This document shows positions 47,028 through 60,419 of a DNA stretch of 64,000 nucleotides, piece after piece. The notes beneath the pieces are model-generated. The model searched no databases and was not told where the DNA came from. It saw nothing but the letters and a program-made list of their open reading frames with translations. The number at the start of each line of letters is the position of its first letter. The stretch's first letter is position 1. The stretch comes from Didymodactylos carnosus (lineage: Eukaryota > Rotifera > Eurotatoria > Philodinida > Philodinidae). The position numbers and the translations under genes were made by a program. The stretch lies in assembly GCA_905250885.1 (NCBI GenBank), contig CAJNOQ010000091.1:1-64000 (forward strand), written 5' to 3'.

Positions 47028-49552
47028 TAAATTCGCTTTTAGCATAATACTGAAAGGCCAGAAAAAGCATCATTATCATCTGTAATCATAAATATCTCAT
47101 ATGATCTAGTTTTACTAATAATGCAAAATATAAAATAAGCTAAATTAACAACATAGAGAAATATATTCAAATAATATTTAACCCTTTTTGTTCAAACGGA
47201 ATACTAAAAACAACGCTAAAATTATTGTAACAGATAAATCTTATTTTGTAATCATTTCTGCTCTTGAAAATTCTAGAATGCGTTCATTACTTCTGCTCTT
47301 TCAACTAATCATAGTTTTCGAAAGTGACTTAAACTTGCAGAAGTTCAAAAAATTAGTCATTTTTTTTGGTCTTTATATTTTCTGAAGCGAAACAAGAGAC
47401 TTTAAACCTTTAGCAATGTTTTTGTACTCTTTATTCAAGTCGTTCAAGGGTGCAAATCACAGTAGTTTTAATCATGGCTTGGTCTTTTCTCATACTACAC
47501 TAGTATATCCAGTAAGAAACTTAAACTGTGTGATATATGTCCTAGATATTACACGTATTCCAGTAGTCCACTGACATGTGTTAGGTGTTGTTAAGTTTCC
47601 TATTTCTGTTAGTCGTATCATCGCGGCACTTTTCATGTTGTCTCAATTTGAGATATTATACAATTATGTATTGTCTGTAAACGTGATACGGCATTTTTTT
47701 ACATTTTTTTTTATTACTTATGGTTTGATATTTCGGATAAAGTGCTACTCGACTGTATTGTCATAACCTGTATGTCACTCACTCATACACACAGAATATA
47801 CGGATAGAACAAAAACTGTTATAGTACAAAGAAAAATGGATACACATAAACTCTGGCTATAGATTCTATGTGCGTTTGTCCGAACTAAGTTCAAAACATT
47901 TCATGTCCTTGGACACAAAAAATCCTATATCTTGGCCAGACCAAAAAAAAGAACATTCACTGCAAAATGAGTATGGTGCATACATAATAAAGAAAAACTT
48001 TTCCAGAACACACATATCCTTACAGCTAAATATTGAGAAAAAAAAGAGGAGAAGAAATGTACGAATCTGATAATCAGTATAAATCTTATACAAAAATAAA
48101 AAAGAGCGGTACAAACGAGATTATAGTTAACTACATTTTTTTTAAAAAAAAATACTACTTGCATCGATTCGAACTTAATTCTAGAAGGTAAGTGCTACTG
48201 TTAGTGATAAACTAAGTTTTTTAAGTAATCTCTTAATTTAAAAGAATGTTTTATTGTGTGCACATTTTCTTACATAGAAATTCTACATAACGAAATAGAG
48301 AGTATCTTTAGTAAAATAATTAGAAGAAACATTTTCTCCTCTACTTATTGGAATGAAAACATCTGATATTTCTATTGCGTATTAGTAACTTTCTATAAAA
48401 TGTGACTCGATATGAGATTTCAACACTTATATTCAGGTCACAATTACCTAATTATATGTAGTATTGCAGTATATATATATATATTGTGGAACAAATTTTG
48501 ATTCACAGGTAAATGCACATACTTCTTTTTCATAACCAAGAGTGGAAATAACACTTTCTCTATAAAAGAATTTTGACGGTATGTACGCGTAGGTTTAGAA
48601 GAGAGAAAAATGAAGTTAAGATTGTCATAGATAAGAAAATAGCGCCAGAAATCAATCACGAAATCATTTTTATAATGACGTCTATTTCTGCTTTTGGCCA
48701 ATCAAAGAAAACATCAAGAACAAAGAGATCATAATTTATGTGTTACACATATTTTTGTCAATATTTTTTGCCCTCATTGCATTATTGACCTTTTTTTTGA
48801 ATAGCTCTCTTGCTCTGCCTAGTACTACTGTTGGTCTAATTACTTGAAAATTTGATGATACACTCAGTTTTACATGATGAATTTTTTTACTCCAAGCTTT
48901 GGATACCTTCGAAAAGTGTGTTGGTGGTTTCATCTGGTTGTCTAAAGAACACGTCATTAAAGAAACTATATTCTATTACTTAAATCAATTTTGAAATCAT
49001 ATTGAGTATATAAACCTTAGTTTCATTAAGTTTTTAAGTCGTTTAAACTGATTCAAAATAGTTTATGATTTTTTTCAATATTGAATGAAAGTAGTGCTAC
49101 ATCAAGACGATGAAAATTCGAGAGAGCAGAGAATCCGTATCATAAAGAAAATACTTCGTGCTATCTACTCATGCAAGAAACAGTTCATTTTCTACCTGAA
49201 TTTTTGAAGATTCACAGTAGCTTTCCACCGATCTCTTAAAAACGATTCTTTTAAAAAAAAATTGAAATTCTTTTCTTCTGAATGACAAAAAACTCTAACT
49301 CTCTCGCTATCTTCAACAATTATTCAAGCAATAACTACAGCCATTCTCAATGGAGAGATAGTTGTTTTTCCACTACTTGTTGTTGTTATAGTGGCAGAAT
49401 ACATTTTTCAAGTAGGGGAGACATCAAAATACTTTTAGAAGATGGAGACTTGATAAACGGCTGTAGCTTCAGAGGTTACTAGGCTTTATTCCTTAAATTT
49501 TTCATTTTACGTGATTAAATAAGCTCTACTTTTTGCTCTTAGATAAGGTGTC

Positions 49553-49644
49553 CTCTCAGTTCGTCCCAAATTGGCTTTGTAAGATCAAACAACATCAAAG
49601 GGGCGAGCAGGTGTGAGAGTGAGCAATTTGGGACGAACTGAGAG
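49553..49644. repeat. Exact 21-bp inverted pair
   Basis: CTCTCAGTTCGTCCCAAATTG (49553-49573) is repeated as an exact inverse at 49624-49644, separated by 50 bp that include GGGGCGAGCAGGTGTGAGAG. It could be a very small MITE or a regulatory hairpin. Confidence 0.6.
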
Positions 49645-52600
49645 TAAACCCTTAGATAAATAGTTCAATCAAGGATGTACACATCACTTTAGGCTTCTGA
49701 CCTTTTGAATTTTCTAAGAAAGCATCGACTTTTTTCAATAAACTTCTCGCAGTAAAGAGCACTTCGGTGCTAAATTTTCTAATAAAAATTGAAAATGAAG
49801 TCACTGTTTTCATTGGTAACAAATATATCTATAGATCATTAATTACTAGTTATGTTGTCGATTAATAATGATAAAGTTAATTTTATGTCTCAATAAAGAG
49901 ATGATTATTATTTGTCGTCCTATGCTTACTGTTCATTTTCCTTAATTGACTCAAATGATCATTTTTTATATCATAAAATACCTTAATAATTAATTGTACA
50001 TCTTCATCTACTTTATATATCTTCCCGTTGTTTTTATATATTACAGATATATTGATCTAGTGATATATTTGAAAAACATTTGAACTTTGTCGTTATATAC
50101 CAGACACATGCAATATTCTTAATCGGTCAAATAACTATACTCAAATACGAATGGCAACCACTACACTTCACTATCCTCATCATGCATATCATCATCATCT
50201 CGATATATAGAATGATCGTCTCTTCTATTTTCGGATATGAGAATAATGGACATAAATAAAACATCGAAATTTTGACGAGATATACTCAACTCAAATAAAA
50301 TAGAAAAAAAATATTTCAACTATAGTTAATTATTCATTTTATTTTATTTTTTGCAAAATGAGATAAAATTTTCGAACAAATGTACGTGTAAAATGAGAAA
50401 TTTCACTTCTTTATTTGGCATTTTCTTAAATCAATAAAAAGAATACATTCGATGACGTAAAAAGAAATGTTTTTCTTTTTTTATTAATGAAGCAGAAATC
50501 TTGCACTATTTAAATGAAACCATTCACAGATAAAACGATAGAGAAATAAATCTCAAAAGTTATGTTTCCTATCGACTTCTAGTGGTGTTTTGGTTCGGCT
50601 ACTATATTTCTCATTTTCATTATGTTACAAACAATAGACATTCAAAGTCATTTACCTAAAGCGATCCTTTAGGTTCTTACATGAAACGCTCTTGTTTTCC
50701 TTTTTTTCTCATTGTATCGTCTTTAATATTTGATATGATTTTCAATATCAAACTTAACATATACTTTAAAGTAGAACGAAAACTGACTATAAAAGTGAGT
50801 GTTATGATTGCTTTTGAAACAGGACATCCTTTAATAGGCAGGTTTTTATTTGAGGTCACTTTAATGTACATATCGTATTCTGGGATCACATTCAAATGTT
50901 GTTATCTCATACCTGTACTATTGTCTGATTGATCGGTCATTGCTTGGTTCTGTGGAATATGTTTGTGTTTTGCTCCAGTTATAGTACGATTTATCTTGTC
51001 AAATAATATTCATACACACATACACACACACTTTTTAGGACAAACAATAAAATCCATGAACAAATATCTTTTGTTACGTATAATAAAAAAACAAGAAAAA
51101 GAAGAAAATATGGTTTAAAATGTGTCGATCATCAGTTTCTGTATTGCATGTGTTCCTGATTAAAGATATTCTACACTCGGCGTGTATAGTAATAAATTAG
51201 AAACAAAACAAAGGAATGACCGTGGGACCTCGACTCAAGATCATTAACTGGAAACAAGATCACAAAATGGTGATCTAAAAGTAGAGACAAGAAAATATAT
51301 CGATAGAAGTATGTTGTGTATAAAAGAAGCACAAAAAAGAAAAAAAAAAAAGAAAAAAATAACTTTTATAACTAGATTCAAGACACCGGCAAAATTTTAC
51401 ATTAGATTTTTCTTTATTTTCTCTTTCAGAATCATATATGGCACAAAACGACAAGTTTTTTCTCTCTTTTTTTTTTCCATGTGTCTCCTCGTATTATACG
51501 AATCTATTCTTTTATCATAAATTATACGTTTTTCTATCCCAATCCAATTGAAGAAAACAAATCAAAACATATAATGATTGGTAGAAAACGTTCATGTGAC
51601 CAATAAAAACTGATACATGAATTTCACATTAATCAAGGAAGATATACAAAAGTTGATGATCATAATCAACGAAACACCATCGAAAATCTTATTAATTTTA
51701 ATAATGATACTTTTTACAGAAAGAAATGACAATCGTGATATGATTCTATCGTGGTGGAAAAACTTCGAAATACTTCAATAAACAAATCTCTTATTATTGG
51801 TTATTACTTTGGTCGAAAAATAATTATAACATATAAGATCAAAAACAAACGAATTAGTTTTAGTTAGATGATTTATATTAATTGAGAAAAATTTTTTCAG
51901 AATACTTTATATAAAATCTTTTCGAGATTGTTTCTCAAAACGTGAACGATATTATGCAATATATAACAATCCTTTAGATCCGACGCAAGCATAAAATTCA
52001 TCTTGCTCTCTTGTTCCACTGTTGATTAATTCCCAATGGTTATTTTTGCCAGAAAATTAGCTTTTGGACACTGTACACACATAGCATTGAATAATCAGTT
52101 ACCAATCAAACCTCACGAAAAATTTTGAAGGATAAAAAAGCGACGACAACTTGTCGCCCAGTCATACTGTAGTAAAATTCTCGTAATAGTTCTCATCTAA
52201 GAAAAAATGTAGTATGTTATGCGAGATGGTCGTGTTGATGCAGTAAGAAAATACAAATAGAAATTCTAGTGTAATTCAAATATTAGCTTTAAACCTCAGT
52301 TAATAAGAGTTTTTATTGATTCCAAAAAAAGTTTCTGTTTACCATGAAAATAATACTGAAGGACAAGTTTGATTTTATATTGCGATACAATAGTATATTG
52401 AAAATAGATTTAGACCAACATCAGAAAAGTCACCAAATCGTTAGTTGTTTAGAGTAAGAATGTTTTTCCGAAATCTCGTACAAAAGTTACTTTGGTAAAA
52501 AAACGTTTAAAATAATTCAGTGAAAAACTATCAAAAGTTCGTTCGTATAATCCAAAGCGTTTCGTCTTATTCATGATCTAAGCTGCTTTTGTCCCTTCAT

Positions 52601-52970
52601 GTATAGAGAAATTCCCTACATAAAAAAATTTGTTTCATCTAAACACTATATTCGTGTTAAACCACCTGTTTGCAAAAGGGTTTCGCAAAGCTTTCATTAG
52701 AATATGAGCAAGAATCGAAATAGTCATTAATTAGTTATATAAACTATATAGGTAATTTTGTGTAAAGAGAAACTTAAATCTTAATTTATTTATCAATCAC
52801 ATCTTGTCTATATTACCAATGATACCAACTTGTCACTGAATAAAAGAGTAATGAGTGACAAATGTTTAAAAGAAAGTAGAAGAAACTTTATTTTATTTTG
52901 AATTTTAATCACAATAGAGTCGTCACCGATAAGTTATACAGATTTACATTGATATCCCCATTTATGAAAC

Positions 52971-53340
52971 ACACACACACACATTCACATGCAAATGGGA
53001 CTATCACACCCATTTATTTCTTTTCTCTCTAGATCTGAGATTTGTTTTTATAGCTCACTCCCCATATCTTTATCATATCTTCATCGTTTTAAGTGTATAT
53101 CTTTCTCATATAATACTTTCGTCCTATACTCTAATTTTGGATATTCATTACAACATACTATTGCTGAAAAAGCATTACTACCGGCGTGTGGTATAGCATT
53201 CTAGAATACGATACATATGTATCTATATGTATATACATACATATGTACATATAGAAAGAGAGAAACTGATAAGCCCATTTTTATATTATATATGTACATA
53301 AGTAATTCGGAAAAAGAGAAAGAAAGAAAGAAAGACCGAC
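52971..53340. repeat. Microsatellite cluster
   Basis: An (AC)n run at about 52971-52983, a TATGTATATACATACATATG-type imperfect AT/GT array at 53209-53255, and GAAAGAAAGAAAGAAAG near 53317-53333. Simple sequence, no gene. Confidence 0.7.
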
Positions 53341-56300
53341 AATATAGACAGGTGTGGTGTCCGAGTTTTAAAAACAATCTAGATCAATATCATCAGAAAA
53401 AAAAACGTTGATTTATTTCAAAATACTTTCGCCATTCAAACTTAGTGACTTGTAGAGCTAACAAAGTAATTCTTTGTTACTCAATTAGCTGACACTTTTA
53501 ATTAAAGTAGTTAATGGAATGTAGAAAAATGAGTAATAACTTTCACATTTATTCGATAATCCGAAAATCTGTTTCGAAAAACTCGTTTTTCTAATTTAAC
53601 GACGAACTCAGAGATAGGGTGAAGTTTAGTCCATTTGCCTATAGTTGATTTTCCTCTTTACTAATTACGAGAGGTTTTAGAACTTTTTTTTCATTTTTAA
53701 ATCTTTTATGATGTGCATGCGTGATACAGTGGATAAGAATGAACTCTTTTAACTTTAAAAGGTAAACAATCTGAAAAATGAGTGATGAATGATGAGCATG
53801 CCAGAAAAGCTTATTTGTTTTTCTTTGTTCTGTTGTCCTATTTTTCGTTCTGTTGATTAAATAGATACACTTGGAATTGATAATTAGTATTCTTTCATTG
53901 TACAATATACAAGAAAGAGATAAATGACTGGGTGTTCTTGTTTTTTTGTTGTACTCAACACTTCGTTGAACAATATAGACGTGTACCCACTACTGATTGA
54001 CATATAAACATAATACTGATACTGACAATAATAATCAAATACTTATTGGTGATAATTTTTAACCCTTTAGTTTGATTATAAATAAAGTTAAGCTTACCTA
54101 GCTGTTGAGATAATTGTACGCTTAAAAAGATGAAGAATTTTTTCCAAGGCAGCTTAAGTCATGTAGTAAAGTTTTGTTTTTGAAACATTAAAAACTATTC
54201 TTATTGTTTATTAGTTAATTGTTGTTATTTTGAAGATAACTATTTTTATTAACTTGTGTTGTTGTTGATAATTTTTTGGTTTTCTTTTATTTTATGAGTT
54301 TATTTTTGCGTTGAACCTACTTGAACAAACTTTGAACAACACTTGAACACAAGGAAAAAATTGAACACCGAAGAAAAACATAGATTTTTTTAAACTTTCT
54401 CACTATGAGAACAGTAGTATGAGGCGCTTGAAAGTCTGTGAAAAGTATGGATTACGCATTTTTATTGCCCTCAAAAGCATTAAAAGTCATAACGTACCAT
54501 CTGAGAGCGCTTCTGTTCAACAGGAATTTTACAGCCGCCAAATGAGGACTTTTTCGTACTTTTAATTGTACTATTATAGCCATCGATTTCCGGTTTTTAG
54601 GTCATGTAATTCTAGATAGAACTTTGTGGAATTATTTGTTAGTCAATGAGTGTGCTGTTACATCACAAGAATAAGGACACTCTGCTTTAACAATACATCG
54701 AACATTGAAGCCACGCGCATGGTGACATCTAGAATAAAACACACAGCCTTTACAATACTTCTGCTCTTCTCATTTTGACTAGTATTTGAGAAGTCTTGTG
54801 TAGGTTACAATGAAATCCGTTTCCATTCATTTTAATATGAACCCTCACTAAAATGAGAAAAAACAACCATATAAACTGATGTGCAAGAGTTACTGAGAAT
54901 TCTCTGTAGTGCTTATCTCTTCTGACTTAAGTATATCATATAGCTGCCATCTCTAACATGAATAGGTCTCAACAACCAATGACGCAAATAAGATTCAAAC
55001 ATTAGGGAGAGGGATAAAACTGAATGTGCCTCTGTGACAGTGCGAATCAACTAAAGCTAGTCCCTAGAGTATAATCCGTAGAAGTGCTGCGAAAAGCCTC
55101 CGTTTTTAATAATCTTTCGCTGGAAAAAACCGACAAAATTTTTACTTATTCGAAGGATGTACATCCGCCAGATATTTGCGGCCCTGTCAATAATCCCTAG
55201 GAGTCGAAATTCGACAGTATTTCATTCGCTGAGTAGATTTAAACACGAGAAATATGTATGACACATATGAATCCTGTGAATGTAAAAATATAATTATTCG
55301 AAATACGTATGTATGCATTTTTTATCTCGCAGAAATAAATGGTTCCCTTGCTATCATTGGTATAGTTTAAAGTGATCTGTTTCTTTTTAAATATATCATT
55401 GTGAGGGCGAAATATTATTCTATTGCTTGAAAAAATGGATAGCAATCCTTTTCTGTGCCGACTATGAACGAACAGTACATCATGTATCCTATAAACAGAT
55501 ATATTGTGCATCTGATATATAAAAATAGACAAGATTTATGTATCAAAGGAATTGTAATGTCAGAAATAAGTGATTTAGTTTGTCTGATTAATTGAATATG
55601 CTTAAGATAGATTCACTTTTCCCATACAAATAAATTTGAAAAAAGTCTGTCTATATCACTACAGATCCATGTTTCTAAGTAAACGAGAATTTTATATTTT
55701 TAATCAAATCAACAAAATGTTTAGAACAATCGTCACCGTTCAGCATCATCTTATCTTATACAAAAATTGATTAAAAGACTGAGGCCTAGGAAATTTGTAA
55801 TATTTATATACGCATAGGAAAATGAATGATTCTGGAAGTGATCAATGCAGAAGTGATTACGTTTACAAATTTTGTAAGGAAATAACGCTAGTGATCCCAG
55901 AAAAGACGTCCCGTTTTTTTCGGAATTATTTATAATTTTATCCTTTGTTTATAAACTAAATCTGAATGAACGGTCAACATCGACCGTCAATACAAACTAA
56001 ACATACACTCACACCGAAATTATAGCTGAGCATGTTGAGTCAAGTAATCTAAAGTTTAAAGTTATACCTATCAATAAAATATACGTGGACTGGTTTATAC
56101 TCGAAATCAATTACGATTGAAATCTACTAGTTGGTATGCAATATCAGAATCAACTACGCAATAAATATACCGACTATATTTCCTGTTTAACCTCTTGACG
56201 AGGTTCGTCATGGTAGAAAAAACAGGTGTTTTTTATTCGTAAGTTTAAATGTCGTCATATGGTCTCCATTTTTTCGTGTAAAAAATACTTTATGTTGAAA

Positions 56301-56760
56301 AATGACTATACATCGGATGTGATATTTCTGTATTATTCTTGATTGAAACATTTTTTTCCACTCAAAAGTGAAAGAGCATGAGACAAGCAGGAAAAAGAAA
56401 ATATTATAGATGCCTCTATACAAACACGCTAAGCGGTAAAAAAACCTCACGCCTTCTATTGGATCAAAATTTTAAAAAACGACCCGTATATAAATGATAT
56501 CTATTAATTGATCAGACATCCTATTTACGGTAAAACGCGAAAAAAAATATTATTAAATATTAAGATAGAATGCATAGATAAGATTTTAGTTGAGAAGAAA
56601 AAGTGTTTGAAAAAAAACATGTATATACGTAAAATGTATTCGCCATCAGTTACTCAAAGTACACATTGTCAAGTTCAACACGGAATTTAATTATCAAATA
56701 TTTTTAGTACAAAATCTAGGTTAGTTTTAAATATCTTTTACCTGTTCTTTTATACTGTGT

Positions 56761-56875
56761 TAGAGCTGTGAAACCACACCGTACCTGACCCAACCCGAAG
56801 ATTGGGTACGAGTTTCGTTTGGTTTTAATTTATCCGAAAACCAAAGGTTTTACTAGAAAACTACAAAAATTAGAA
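56761..56875. mobile_element. Left-end fragment of the 6460-type hAT MITE
   Basis: TAGAGCTGTGAAACCACACC, then GTACCTGACCCAACCCGAAG, then TTATCCGAAAACC and AAAACTACAAAAATTAGAAG follow the order of the left half of the element at 6460-6888 at about 75-80% similarity. The right half and the duplication are missing. An old, truncated copy. Confidence 0.6.
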
Positions 56876-57464
56876 GACGTACACACCTTTTGAAAAGATC
56901 CATCGATTTTTAAGACGAATGACCGGTATAAACCAAGAGTTAATAGGTCAAATTAATCATATGAAAAAAATTTCATTGTTTTCTGATAACACCCAGTGCC
57001 CAAATATAGCGGCAAGGAATGCATAACAGTAAAAAGTGAATCATCGTTGAAGAACGGCCGTAACCTGTTTACTCAGATATTTTTGTGACAATTAATATTA
57101 ATCAAACAAGTTCTCAATGAAAGTATCTATTAGAAGGTTATTTGCTTTGTTACTCCCTGATAAAAAACGAACGATAATACGAGATTAAGAGAAAGATTAC
57201 GTTACATCGATGACAAATAATAAAACATATTATTGTTCTAGTACGATGACTTGAGTATTATCATCAAAAGACAGTGTTGATTCACATCAAAAACAATTTC
57301 TACATGAAACAACTGACTTTCGGACTTTGTTGGGACATCGTGTGGAAATCCTTACTGCTATAATTCCAAATGAGCGAGAATGAAGGAGAGCGAGCGAGAC
57401 AGTTATTCTGTTTAAATGTTGTTCAATTTTTCTTTTTCGTTAAATATCTTAACAATGTCGTTAT

Positions 57465-57768
57465 TAGGGGTGGAGCAGTTTCAGTTCAGTTCTTTTGAAC
57501 GGGAACTGGTAACAGTTCTTTTCAAAAAATTAAAATTGAAAAAAAAACCGGTGAACCTACTTACATTGACTTTGTGTAGTGCGCCAGAGGTAGATGGTGT
57601 GTTTAGTTGACTAAGCCAAGTCAATATAACTAGCTACATCAGTTTTATTTTATTTTGAATTCTTGAAAAGAACTGATAACCAGTTCCCGTTCAACAGGAA
57701 CTGAACTGGTGACCAGTTCTTTCGATCAGTTCTTAAGAACTATAGAAACTGGAACTGTCCTATCCCTA
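57465..57768. mobile_element. hAT-type MITE with GAACTG/CAGTTC words and empty sites nearby
   Basis: The ends TAGGGGTGGAGCAGTT and its diverged inverse (GGAACTGTCCTATCCCTA) flank 304 bp full of GAACTG, CAGTTC and AAGAACTG in both orientations. The 8-bp flanks are GTCGTTAT (57457-57464) and GTCGCTAT (57769-57776), 7 of 8 matching. The same surrounding sequence without the element occurs at about 61495 and 58185 (GTCGTTATTCGTGTTATTCG), giving natural empty sites that fix the boundaries. Confidence 0.88.
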
Positions 57769-58167
57769 GTCGCTATTCGTATTATTCGATGTTGAGCGAA
57801 AAGGTTGTCTTGTTCCTGAGGCACCTCTGAAGAAGATGATCATCACATTTTTTCAGAAGCTATACTGATGGTGTGATGTGATCGATTAATCTTAACACGG
57901 CTATCTTTTCTGAATTTGACAGAAGTGTTTGTTCGTTACAAGAATAGTTTTAAACTATAATTAATGTTCTTTTAGTCATACTGTGCATGATGTGTAATTT
58001 AGTAAGATAAATTAGTTTAATACCGTTCGCATTATAAGGCACCGATAAAAATAATATGGAATAGAGGGAAAGCAAGTTGAAAGTATAAGGCATGCAACGA
58101 GTTATGTTTTGAGTGCTGCTACTTAAGCACAAAAGGTTCGTTTGGTTGTTATGATTCGTTTGTTGGT

Positions 58168-58239
58168 CTTAACAATGTCGTTATTCGTGTTATTCGATGT
58201 CGGACATGCCGTTGATCGAAAAGGTTGTCGTTTTCCTGA
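58168..58239 (+). repeat. Third copy of the local direct repeat
   Basis: CTTAACAATGTCGTTATTCG, then GATGTCGGACATGCCGTTGA and AAGGTTGTCG match 61480-61554 closely. It lacks the MITE and the upstream part of the repeat. Confidence 0.7.
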
Positions 58240-59599
58240 AATAGATTCGTTTGCAGAAATTCCATTTTTTTGGACAGGAACCTTTTTTTAAAATCATGTG
58301 TTAAGCGAAGGGGCGCATCTAATCATTCATTGTTTGGAAGGAAATGATAGAGGTCGCTAAGTTTCACAACATTGTTTACATGAAAAAGATGAAAGAATTT
58401 ACCATTGATTTTGTAGAATACTTTGGGTTTTCATGCATGCTCACTGACTATAGTTGTATGGTCACAGATGAACACAAGTGAAAATTTATTTGCTGATTGT
58501 GGACGCGGTATTAAATTATCTGCCTCCCTGTGTAAACACGTTGCCCTAAAAGTGTAATGTGTAAACATTCGTGGAACATTTTCCTCATTCGTGTCAATGA
58601 CCGATAGAAATATTTCCTGGTTGTAACTAATTATATTTACGAAAATGTCGCTTTACGTAGTTGCATTAATGTTTTTCTATACGTGCTTTTAAGCGACGGA
58701 ATGCATGAAGTCTATCGCTTACTAGGAGAATAATGAATGATTCATCATTCTTTCTCTATCAATTTGATAATACTCAAATACACAAAGCATCAAAAATATA
58801 CAGAAAAGTTCGGTATTCGCGCTGTAAAAAAGTATATGACGATCGAGTTTTTCGAATATGGAGGCCACAGTCATAAATTGTATTTTTTGTTCGCTTTCTG
58901 GTATATAGCGGAAACAATTGGATTTCGAAAACTTTGAGCTGGTGACTTCAGATAGCTTTGAGCCTGGAAACAAACATCATCACTCGACTCAGCGTGGTCG
59001 ATTACCCCTCTCTAGCCTTTTTTCGACTGATCCAGAGACAACTGACCGAAATCGGACGTCTCTGGAAAACCCTTATAACTCCTGAACAAAACAAACTAGA
59101 AACACCGGCTTTACGTAGTTGTAATACATGTGTTAAATATGATAATCCAATATTGGATCCTTGAAAATCATTATAGTTTTCTAAAGATCCACCTGAAAAC
59201 TCTCTAGAAGCCCGGTCGAAAATTTTTCTTCTTCTATAGTTCGATGTCCCCCGGACTTGGTTACAAACTGACGAAAACCGTTTCGGAATATCTCTTTGCA
59301 TTACCAAGTTATTCAAAGAGGTGCATAGTATCTTATATTTTGAATCCTATAGTAGTACGTTTACTACATTTAGGAAAGCTGTAGTGATTGTCTATTGGCT
59401 ACTATACTATAGACATAGTTTCTCTTTTCTCTCGTTCAGAATTTGTCGTTTTGTGCGTCACATACCTTTTTAGTTCTGCTTCTATCCTCAGTGAACATGC
59501 ATGAAATAGTGTGTTCAGATGCACTATATAAATTTACTACGCGAGCACACATTAAAAAAGTTATTTTGTACCCCATGTGCTTAATACCGGCAAAATATC

Positions 59600-60395
59600 G
59601 ACAGTTACTAGGCGCTATACCGTCATAGTAAACGAAAATACCGTCCGGTATACCAACGGTAACCACACGGTATAACCAGAGGTACCGTCTGGTATTTTTT
59701 TCATTATGAACACGTAGCATATCACCGGATCGAAAAATTTTAAAAGCTTGTTCGGTCGTAACCGATTGCAGATTCGTCTTCTCCATGGTTGATTATGCGG
59801 TACGCGATAACTTCTGGATCGGGGTACTTCAGAAAAAATTTTCGACATCGTTTTGCCTTTGGTCCCATACGGTAACATTCTGAAAAATTTTTGAGCAAGA
59901 TCATGGGAAAATTTTTTTCTAAAGTACCCCGATCCAAAAGTTATTGCGTACCACATAATCAACCATGGAGAAAACGAATCTGCAATCGGTTTCGACCGAA
60001 CAAGCTTTTGAAATTTTTCGATCCGGTGATATGCAACAGGAGTTCGAAACTAATTTTCAAGTTTCTTTTTTTTGTCGTTGAGCACTTGTAACCGCATACA
60101 GGCTCCCGATTGAGAGAAATTTAACTCGAGTCGGCGTTCAAACTTCGGCGAGTCTATATGAGCTAAAAGAAAAGTTTAATCTGGAAAAGAAATCAAGTTT
60201 CTCGAATTTTTCTGTGTTTCTTTTATATCTTCATGAGTGCAAAATACAATGTTGAATGGACAAAAACGGTTACCGTACGGTATTTTCTTAGAACGCGGTC
60301 TAATAAGTTACCGTCGGTTAACCGCGCGGTTTGGTATATCGACGGTATTTTATTGAACCGGCGGTATTGTAAAAAAAAAGCTCGGCATGGGACGT
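59600..60395. mobile_element. ACCGTA/TACGGT repeat MITE split by a foldback element
   Basis: Words ACCGTC, ACGGTAT, GGTATACC and GGTTAACCG occur in both orientations at 59618-59700 and again at 60262-60370. The CATATCACC-family foldback (59718-60033) lies between the halves. This suggests a MITE with a later insertion. Outer ends were not fixed. Confidence 0.45.
59718..60033. mobile_element. Foldback element, CATATCACC family, copy 2
   Basis: Ends CATATCACCGGATCG and CGATCCGGTGATATG. Arms of about 140 bp share AAGCTTGTTCGGTCGTAACC, CTCCATGGTTGATTATG and GGATCGGGGTACTTC with their inverses at about 93%. The core (GGGGTACTTC..AAAATTTT) matches copy 1 at 16174-16487. No gene. Overlapping ORFs on both strands are products of the arms. 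Confidence 0.8.
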
Positions 60396-60419
60396 GAACC
60401 AACAAGTGTCCATACAACT

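Larger units (their letters stand above)
47028..56760. other. Ten-kilobase gene desert
   Basis: No gene is supported on either strand. All open frames are under about 100 codons and of low-complexity composition. It contains microsatellites (TA near 48474, CA at about 52971-52983, GTATATACATAC-type and GAAA near 53210-53335) and the 21-bp inverted pair at 49553/49644. Being 5' of the nuclear receptor (minus), it may hold its regulatory DNA. No specific site is recognised. Confidence 0.5.

Noticed and set aside
48736-48957. Minus-strand 73-codon basic frame
   Set aside because: Contains KVSKAWSKKIHHVKLS but no family, no neighbouring exon and a second equally open frame; not supportable as a gene.
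59002-59316. Minus-strand 104-codon frame
   Set aside because: No motif; lies among element debris in the 57-62 kb composite and is open by chance.
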